12,473 nucleotides of DNA from Methanobacteriota archaeon (GTDB lineage Archaea; Thermoplasmatota; DTKX01; GCA-020343715): NCBI GenBank assembly GCA_030594725.1, contig JAUVEQ010000040.1, positions 1-12,473 on the forward strand. Direction: 5' to 3'. The notes below the pieces were generated by a model. That model was not told the origin of the DNA, searched no databases, and saw only the letters and a list, made by a program, of their open reading frames with translations. Position numbers and translations under genes: made by a program. Of the stretch, positions 8,447 through 12,473 are shown piece by piece. Numbering within the stretch: the first letter of the stretch is position 1; the number at the start of each line of letters is the position of its first letter.

Positions 8447-9538
8447 ATGAACGGCCAAAGCCATAGGTTGACCACCACAATGGTCTTCGATCTGCTTGAC
8501 AAGCTGGAAGGTTACGACCTCAGCTTCGCGGACGATAAGGTTGCCATAGTCAAGATGGCCATCAACGTCGACCGACAAGACGACATGGAAATGGTGAAGG
8601 TGAAGGGTCGGGTCCGTTTCCGATGGAACGATCCCAACAACAGGCCAAAATTCATGCCCAAGATGATGCACGACACGCCGTCCTACTCCTGGGACATCAA
8701 GAAGGATTGGCCCTTCCTGCGCTGGACCGCCCTGAACCACTACATCGATATCGGGAAAGGCCCTGGGACCTACGATGACTACGACGGGTACAGCTACTAT
8801 CATGGTTCGGCATCGAAGATGGATAAGGGCATGGGTGCCGACAGCATGGCCGCCGTCTACCTGGATATCCGGTACCTCCACGCACCTGGACATCCGTTCT
8901 ACGACAACTGCTCCCCGGCCGTCGAAAGGTACTCCCGCTGGTTCGACATGAAGAAGTTCTCCAGTCTGGAGGAGGAATCCCAGGCCAGGTTCCCCCTCTC
9001 GCCAGGACGCCCCGCAATGAATGCTGGCTACCCCTACAGCGTCTTCCTTCCGATCGACAACATCACCAGGTACTGGTACGAGCGATACGCAGAGACACGC
9101 GATACCGACTGTGTGGGATGGGTCTGCCACACCATACAGGACTGCAGTATCCCCATGCACGCATCGGCGGTCATCGGTCGTTATCATCACGCCTACGAGA
9201 AGAGGCTGGACCAGCTGTGGGAAGAGGTCCTGGAGGACCCCGAGTTCGAGGCCCACGTGATCGAGCTCTTCCACAGCTTCGAGGGACACGACGACGACCC
9301 CCCCACGAGCCTCGACAAGGAGGATCACGTGAGGACGCCTTGCATCAACTGGCGTGTCGACATGCTGGCTACGTGGATGGCCCTGAACTCACACAAGGAG
9401 TTCAACGCGCTCTATCGGACCATGATTGATGATTTCGAGCCCGATCTGGATTCCATGAGGGAATTGCTGGCCAAGGCGGTGGCGATGTCCATGATCGTCA
9501 CGCTGAAGATCGACGCGTCCACTCAAGAGGATGCCTGA
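8447..9538 (+). CDS. Zinc-dependent phospholipase C / S1-P1 nuclease-like protein without signal peptide
   Basis: A 363-residue protein. Residues 228-251 hold H228-x3-D232-x5-H238-x8-H247-x3-E251, matching the order of metal ligands in Bacillus-type zinc phospholipase C (H-x3-D-x5-H, then H-x3-E) with a shorter gap before the last pair. A histidine near the N-terminus (H6, in a HRLTT context followed by a helix) and H98/D101 in an LNHYIDI stretch could supply further ligands, as the family also uses N-terminal and early residues. The rest is mainly helical and rich in Trp, Tyr and Asp. The frame stays open upstream to 8318, but that extension overlaps the protease stop and reads like spacer, so the ATG at 8447 downstream of the TATA-like element is chosen. 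Unlike secreted phospholipases it has no signal peptide or membrane segment, so a cytosolic role is inferred. Substrate (phospholipid, nucleic acid or other phosphodiester) cannot be told. Confidence 0.75.
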   Translation: MNGQSHRLTTTMVFDLLDKLEGYDLSFADDKVAIVKMAINVDRQDDMEMVKVKGRVRFRWNDPNNRPKFMPKMMHDTPSYSWDIKKDWPFLRWTALNHYIDIGKGPGTYDDYDGYSYYHGSASKMDKGMGADSMAAVYLDIRYLHAPGHPFYDNCSPAVERYSRWFDMKKFSSLEEESQARFPLSPGRPAMNAGYPYSVFLPIDNITRYWYERYAETRDTDCVGWVCHTIQDCSIPMHASAVIGRYHHAYEKRLDQLWEEVLEDPEFEAHVIELFHSFEGHDDDPPTSLDKEDHVRTPCINWRVDMLATWMALNSHKEFNALYRTMIDDFEPDLDSMRELLAKAVAMSMIVTLKIDASTQEDA

Positions 9539-9581
9539 AGGACGGCCACGGAGCGCTCCCGGAGGATGTCGCCCGGTCGGC

Positions 9582-10190
9582 TCAACCGAACTGTTCCAGC
9601 GTCAGCGAGGTCTGCTTGACCTCCCGGGGTCTCTCACCCAGGGCATCCATGGCATCCAGGAGGGCCTCGCCCATGAGGCGGTCCATGTCGTCCTGGGACA
9701 GCTCCCGGGCACGGAACAGAGGTTCGCCCTCCCTTGTGGGGACGTCGCACTGCTCCAGACGCTTGACAGCCTGGGAGCGCTCCTTCTTCCCCAGCTGGCG
9801 CAGGTGACCGATGCGGGAGAATCCCGCCTCGGTGATCTCGGACAGGAACACGGGCCGGTCCAGGATGTGCTCCAGGGTGCCCACGGTCAGCTCAACGGCC
9901 CTCGTGTCCGAGGAGGAGATCCTTCGAGAGCAATCCCCCACCACGCTGTAGAGCGAACGCTTCGGGGTGGTCTTCAAGGTGAACAACTTGGCGGGAGGCA
10001 CGCTCCGGACCTCCAGGTAGCCGGTGTCCGCCAGGGCATGCAGGTAGCCCGTCACCGTCAGCCTGTGGTGGTTCACACCACGGCTCTCCAGCTCGCGGAC
10101 CATGCCCGCAATGGTGACATCCCCCTTCTCCTGGAAGATCTCGAGAATCAGGTCCCGAAGCTCCATATCCGCCTTCATCAACCGTCCCAT
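9582..10190 (-). CDS. Winged-helix transcriptional regulator
   Basis: A 202-residue DNA-binding protein. Residues about 10-72 form a winged helix: helix (LRDLILEIFQEKG), a second helix around TIAGMVRELESRG, a recognition helix around NHHRLTVTGYLHALADTG, then a wing ending in AKLFTL. The remaining 130 residues are mostly helical, with a conserved-looking SLYSVVG patch and an ILDRPVF stretch, probably for dimerisation or effector sensing; no ligand can be named. ATGs at codons 5 and 9 are alternative starts, and no strong Shine-Dalgarno decides between them. The gene is convergent with the phospholipase C-like gene (43-base gap) and divergent from the isochorismatase-family gene. The palindromic array directly upstream of its start suggests autoregulation and possible control of the divergent hydrolase, which is inference. 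Confidence 0.85.
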   Translation of the reverse strand: MGRLMKADMELRDLILEIFQEKGDVTIAGMVRELESRGVNHHRLTVTGYLHALADTGYLEVRSVPPAKLFTLKTTPKRSLYSVVGDCSRRISSSDTRAVELTVGTLEHILDRPVFLSEITEAGFSRIGHLRQLGKKERSQAVKRLEQCDVPTREGEPLFRARELSQDDMDRLMGEALLDAMDALGERPREVKQTSLTLEQFG

Positions 10191-10200
10191 CGTATGCCTA

Positions 10201-10246
10201 TTACCGGCGGTAGGTAACGCCCCGGAATGTTACCACCTCTGGTAAC
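10201..10246. promoter_or_regulatory. Operator-like array of GGTAAC/GTTACC half-sites
   Basis: Within 46 bases there are four copies of a TTACC/GGTAA half-site: TTACC at 10201-10205, GGTAAC at 10213-10218, GTTACC at 10229-10234 and GGTAAC at 10241-10246. They form two palindromes, TTACC-N7-GGTAA and GTTACC-N6-GGTAAC, the second with perfect six-base arms. The array begins 10 bases upstream of the winged-helix gene's start. On the minus strand an A/T-rich patch at about 10257-10270 could be that gene's TATA element, placing its transcript start inside the array. This is the layout of an autorepressor operator. Confidence 0.7.
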
Positions 10247-10317
10247 AGGCCGCGGGGCTAATCAAGTTTTCCCCCGGTCCCTCCGTTCTTCGCACGGGAC
10301 CGGAATACGAGGACAAT

Positions 10318-10326
10318 GCTTAAGAC
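10318..10326 (+). promoter_or_regulatory. TATA-like element of the isochorismatase-family gene
   Basis: GCTTAAGAC, centred near 10322, predicts a transcript start near 10348. That is only about 17 bases from the ATG at 10339, which is too close, but about 29 bases from the ATG at 10351, giving a nearly leaderless message. The same spacing is seen before PAN. Confidence 0.45.
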
Positions 10327-10350
10327 ATCCCGCCGCCCATGCTCCCAGGG

Positions 10351-10896
10351 ATGACCGGCCGGCTCGAGAGCGAGGAGACCCTCTTCGTCATCATCGACAT
10401 CCAGGACACCCTATTGAAGAAGTGCCACGAGTGGGAGAGGATGGTCGAGCGGTCCATCGTGTTCTCCCAGTTCTGCCACGTGGTCAACATGCCCATCGTC
10501 ATGACCGAGCAGTACCCCAAGGGCCTGGGAAGGACGAACCTCCAGGTCATGGAGGCTGTTGGGGAGGATCCCGTGCCCAAGACCACCTTCAACTGCTTCG
10601 GCGAGGAGGAATTCGTGAGGGCGGTGGAGGCCCACGGACCGAAGACCCTGTTGCTCGCGGGCATCGAGGCGCACGTGTGCGTGCTCCAGACCGCCCTGGA
10701 CGCCATCCGCCGGGGATACGGTGTCCACGTGCTGGAGGACGCCTGCTCGTCCCGGGCAGACTGGATGGTCCAGAACGCCTACAAGCAGATGACCCAGGTG
10801 GGAGTGGTCGTGACCAACACGGAATCCGCCATGTTCGAGATGGTGGGAGACTCGGCTGACCCCATGTTCAAGCGGATGCTGTTCCTGGTCAAGTGA
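10351..10896 (+). CDS. Isochorismatase-family cysteine hydrolase
   Basis: A 181-residue protein with the complete catalytic set of the isochorismatase-like superfamily: Asp16 in the first strand (LFVIIDIQD), Lys77 in VPKTTF, and nucleophilic Cys110 in GIEAHVC. Length and motif spacing fit the ISOC1/ISOC2 and YcaC-like branch rather than isochorismatases fused to carrier domains. Such enzymes hydrolyse amides or vinyl ethers through a cysteine; the true substrate here is unknown, and no siderophore or nicotinamide genes lie nearby to suggest one. The ATG at 10351 is preferred over 10339 because of its distance from the TATA-like element; the extra four residues (MLPG) would not alter the fold. 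It is divergent from the winged-helix gene and shares the half-site array with it. Its stop lies 10 bases from the stop of the convergent four-cysteine protein gene. Confidence 0.9.
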   Translation: MTGRLESEETLFVIIDIQDTLLKKCHEWERMVERSIVFSQFCHVVNMPIVMTEQYPKGLGRTNLQVMEAVGEDPVPKTTFNCFGEEEFVRAVEAHGPKTLLLAGIEAHVCVLQTALDAIRRGYGVHVLEDACSSRADWMVQNAYKQMTQVGVVVTNTESAMFEMVGDSADPMFKRMLFLVK

Positions 10897-10906
10897 GGGC
10901 GGTCCG

Positions 10907-11137
10907 TCAAAGGTCCATCGCGTCCAGGTCGCTACCCTCGTAGTCGGTCCCGTCGTTGTACAATTTCTGGTAGTACTGCTGCTCCGACTCCTTGGTCCGC
11001 CTGTTGTAGAAGTCGCACGATTGCTCGTCCCCCTTCATCATCTCGTGGACGGTGCAATAACCAGTGTGCTCGTCCACCTCGGCCTCGGCCCGGTGGTCCC
11101 AGTAGAGGCAATTCCCGCATCGGTCGGTCAGGCCCAT
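10907..11137 (-). CDS. Small four-cysteine, probably metal-binding protein
   Basis: A 76-residue acidic protein starting MGLTDRCGNC, with Cys7, Cys10, Cys28 and Cys41 (C-x2-C-x17-C-x12-C). This spacing fits a zinc site or a small [4Fe-4S] cluster; aromatic residues next to the cysteines (LYW after Cys10, DFY after Cys41) resemble the HiPIP-like cluster folds of small enzyme subunits, but this is a weak analogy. The C-terminus is a flexible acidic tail rich in Asp, Glu, Tyr and Gln. The frame stays open to an ATG at 11197, but the extra 20 codons run straight through the TATA box at 11171-11182, so the start at 11137 is chosen. It lies downstream of aMBF1 on the same strand with its own promoter. 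I do not recognise a named family. Confidence 0.75.
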   Translation of the reverse strand: MGLTDRCGNCLYWDHRAEAEVDEHTGYCTVHEMMKGDEQSCDFYNRRTKESEQQYYQKLYNDGTDYEGSDLDAMDL

Positions 11138-11170
11138 GGTCCCCAGTCCTCGGGATAATATTCGAAGGAT

Positions 11171-11182
11171 GGGTATATAAGG
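11171..11182 (-). promoter_or_regulatory. TATA box of the four-cysteine protein gene
   Basis: Read on the minus strand, CCTTATATACCC is a strong archaeal TATA element. Centred near 11176 it predicts a start near 11150 and a leader of about 13 bases before the ATG at 11137. It rules out the longer ATG start at 11197. Confidence 0.65.
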
Positions 11183-11225
11183 TTGCTGCCCCGCCACGGT
11201 TGGCGTGATGAAGGCGGAGATCGCC

Positions 11226-11735
11226 TCACTTCTCCATCTTGATCAGGTCGCCCAGGGTCACACCGCCGGTGCCCACGGTCTTCTTCGAGGCCTCGACCTG
11301 GAACTCCATCCTCTCCTTGAGCTTGATGTCAAGCTCATTTTCCAGCTTCTTGATGAGCTTCTCCGAGGGTCGCATCTCCCCCGTCTCCAGTCTGCTGACC
11401 ACGGACTTCTTCTCGTTCATCCGCTTGGCCAGGTCCTCCTGGGTCCAGTTCTTCCCCTGGCGCGCCTTGCTTATCCTCTTGGAGTAGTCCTCGGCCAGTT
11501 CCACATCGCCCCTGGAGAGGGCGTCACGCTGTCGTTGGGGCATGCGTTCGTAGGTTCGGGGCACAGGTGGCGCCGCGATGGCGGCGGTCCCGGAGGTTAT
11601 CGGCTCCCCCTTGGCCGCTTCCATTGCGATATCCGAGCCGAACTTGGCGCATTCGTTGCAGACCTCGAGGACCGAGGCGCCAATCTGGACCTTCCTCAGT
11701 CTCGGCACCTCCTTGCCGCACATCTCACAGGGCAT
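11226..11735 (-). CDS. Archaeal multiprotein bridging factor 1 (aMBF1)
   Basis: A 169-residue transcription-associated protein. The N-terminus carries a zinc ribbon with Cys3-x2-Cys6 and Cys26-x2-Cys29. A flexible Ala/Pro/Thr-rich linker follows (about 45-65), then a Cro/C1-type helix-turn-helix (about 84-140), where WTQEDLAKRM and SVVSRLETGEMRPS give the two signature helices and the turn. The end, GGVTLGDLIKMEK, is the basic tail typical of archaeal members. In eukaryotes MBF1 bridges activators to TBP; the archaeal protein lacks the eukaryotic N-terminal domain and has been linked to ribosomes and translation, so its role is not settled. A TATA box at 11784-11792 gives a leader of about 27 bases with purine-rich GGGAG and AAGG ahead of the ATG. 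The gene is divergent from PAN. Confidence 0.95.
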   Translation of the reverse strand: MPCEMCGKEVPRLRKVQIGASVLEVCNECAKFGSDIAMEAAKGEPITSGTAAIAAPPVPRTYERMPQRQRDALSRGDVELAEDYSKRISKARQGKNWTQEDLAKRMNEKKSVVSRLETGEMRPSEKLIKKLENELDIKLKERMEFQVEASKKTVGTGGVTLGDLIKMEK

Positions 11736-11783
11736 TTTGCCTTCTCTCCCATTGATTATTGTCCAAGAAAAGCGCGGGACAAA

Positions 11784-11792
11784 CTATATATC
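11784..11792 (-). promoter_or_regulatory. TATA box of the aMBF1 gene
   Basis: GATATATAG on the minus strand, centred near 11788, predicts a start near 11762. It lies about 46 bases from the PAN TATA box on the other strand, so the two promoters sit back to back in a 129-base gap. Confidence 0.65.
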
Positions 11793-11828
11793 GCCCTTTC
11801 GGCATAAGAACCTTACTAAAGGATGCTG

Positions 11829-11838
11829 GCTATATGGC
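11829..11838 (+). promoter_or_regulatory. TATA box of the PAN gene
   Basis: GCTATATGGC, centred near 11834, predicts a transcript start near 11860, five bases before the ATG at 11865. The message would be nearly leaderless, and no Shine-Dalgarno is seen. The box sits within a short inverted repeat, TGGC-TATATG-GCCA (11827-11840), which could be an operator or chance. Confidence 0.6.
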
Positions 11839-11864
11839 CAGTAGGTCTCTTGGAGCTGTATTAG

Positions 11865-12473
11865 ATGGAGGATGCTGAGCTCGAAACCGAATTGGTCGAG
11901 GAGGAGGCGATCCCCTCGATAGTGGCCGACAGGATACAGACCCTTGAGGCCCGAAACGCCCAGCTTCTCGAGGAGTTACGACGGGCCGAGAGCGAACGCC
12001 GGTTCGTGGAGAGCGAACTCATCCGGCTCCAGAAGGAGATCAAGCGTCTCCGGGTGGAGCTGGACCGCCTCAAGACCCCTCCCCTGATAGTGGGTACCGT
12101 CAAGGACCTTCTCGAGGATGGAAGGGTGGTCGTCCGTTCCACCACCGGTCCCGATTTCATAGTCTTCGCGGCCGACTTCATCGAGAAGAAGGAGCTGAAG
12201 GTGGGTTCACGGGTAGCCCTGAACAAGCAGTCCCTGTCCGTCATCTCCGTGCTCCCGGGTTCGAAGGACACCCTGGTCGCCAATGCCGAGGTCATCGACA
12301 AGCCCGACGTGACCTACGACGACATCGGTGGCCTCGAGAACGAGATCCTCGAGATGAAGGAGACCGTGGAGTTCCCACTCACCAAGCCAGAGTTCTTCCG
12401 CGAGGTGGGCATCGAACCACCCCGGGGCATCCTGCTCATCGGTGCCCCTGGCACCGGCAAGACCCTCCTCGCC
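11865..12473 (+). CDS. pan: Proteasome-activating nucleotidase, N-terminal 203 residues (3' partial)
   Basis: The AAA+ ATPase that unfolds substrates and feeds them into the archaeal 20S proteasome; it forms a cytosolic hexameric ring. Visible here: an acidic N-terminus, a coiled coil (about 22-70, with heptad-like Leu/Ile spacing and many Glu/Arg), a PP pair at 72-73 where PAN has the cis-proline that sets the trimer-of-dimers coiled coils, an OB domain (about 74-135), then the AAA domain opening with YDDIGGLENEI and reaching the Walker A motif GAPGTGKT (193-200). The window ends three residues later, so Walker B, the sensors and the C-terminal HbYX motif that opens the proteasome gate are not seen. 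The usual Walker A in this family is GPPGTGKT; the alanine is a tolerated but uncommon change. The coiled coil and OB domain distinguish it from VAT/Cdc48-type ATPases. Confidence 0.96.
   Translation, partial: MEDAELETELVEEEAIPSIVADRIQTLEARNAQLLEELRRAESERRFVESELIRLQKEIKRLRVELDRLKTPPLIVGTVKDLLEDGRVVVRSTTGPDFIVFAADFIEKKELKVGSRVALNKQSLSVISVLPGSKDTLVANAEVIDKPDVTYDDIGGLENEILEMKETVEFPLTKPEFFREVGIEPPRGILLIGAPGTGKTLLA

Noticed and set aside
8429..9328. 299-residue minus-strand open frame opposite the phospholipase C-like gene
   Set aside because: The plus strand carries an ordered metal-ligand series; the minus product is low-complexity Val/Gly/His sequence.
9550..9559. GGAGCGCTCC palindrome between convergent genes as a bidirectional terminator
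   Set aside because: Stem arms are only five bases, there is no loop and no T-rich tract on either strand; noted only as part of the convergent-gap observation.
9531..10217. 228-residue plus-strand frame starting inside the phospholipase C-like gene's stop (ATGCCTGA), which looks like translational coupling
   Set aside because: The opposite strand encodes a clear winged helix and has an operator array at its 5' end; the plus product lacks any motif.
11205..11807. 200-residue plus-strand frame opposite aMBF1
   Set aside because: It is a Leu/His/Gly-rich antisense shadow; aMBF1 on the minus strand has its zinc ribbon and HTH intact.
11828..11880. Possible toxin-antitoxin or defence module around the HTH proteins
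   Set aside because: The HTH genes are aMBF1 and a winged-helix regulator with no small toxin-like partner, nuclease or mobile-element hallmark nearby.

Overview
This 12.5 kb, GC-rich window (roughly 60% GC by eye, with strongly G/C-biased third codon positions) is archaeal. It carries the start of a PAN-type proteasome-activating nucleotidase, an archaeal MBF1 with its N-terminal zinc ribbon, TATA-box promoters placed about 25-30 bases before transcript starts, and at least one Shine-Dalgarno of the GAGGTGA type. The large secreted or anchored proteins with NEW3-like and PKD-like repeats and a C-terminal helix followed by arginines suggest a mesophilic member of Thermoplasmatota or a related euryarchaeal group. 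That placement is inference; the archaeal assignment is firm.

Layout: positions 1-4711 (+) hold the 3' part of a giant single-pass membrane protein. Its outside part has a LamG-like fold, a five-bladed beta-propeller and Ig/PKD-like sandwiches. Its inside part of about 500 residues has a longin-like domain followed by a beta-sandwich and an alpha/beta segment. Positions 4846-8346 (+) encode a secreted M6-like (immune inhibitor A type) zinc metalloprotease with six NEW3-like repeats and a C-terminal membrane anchor. Positions 8447-9538 (+) encode a zinc-dependent phospholipase C-like protein without a signal peptide. A winged-helix regulator (9582-10190, -) converges on it and is divergent from an isochorismatase-family hydrolase (10351-10896, +). 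The 160 bases between these two hold a striking array of GGTAAC/GTTACC half-sites. A small four-cysteine protein (10907-11137, -) and aMBF1 (11226-11735, -) follow. PAN (11865 to the window end, +) is divergent from aMBF1 and cut by the window edge.

Functionally the window splits in two. The left half is cell-surface biology: a receptor-like or scaffold protein next to a surface protease. The right half is regulation and proteostasis: two HTH regulators, a small metal-binding protein and the proteasome ATPase. Genes are tightly packed; gaps are 10-160 bases and nearly every gap that precedes a gene start contains a recognisable TATA element. I found no RNA genes, insertion sequences, CRISPR arrays or integration sites.

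The most unusual features are the cytosolic half of the first protein, whose longin-like plus sandwich layout is reminiscent at fold level only of eukaryotic trafficking adaptors, and the palindromic operator array between 10201 and 10246.
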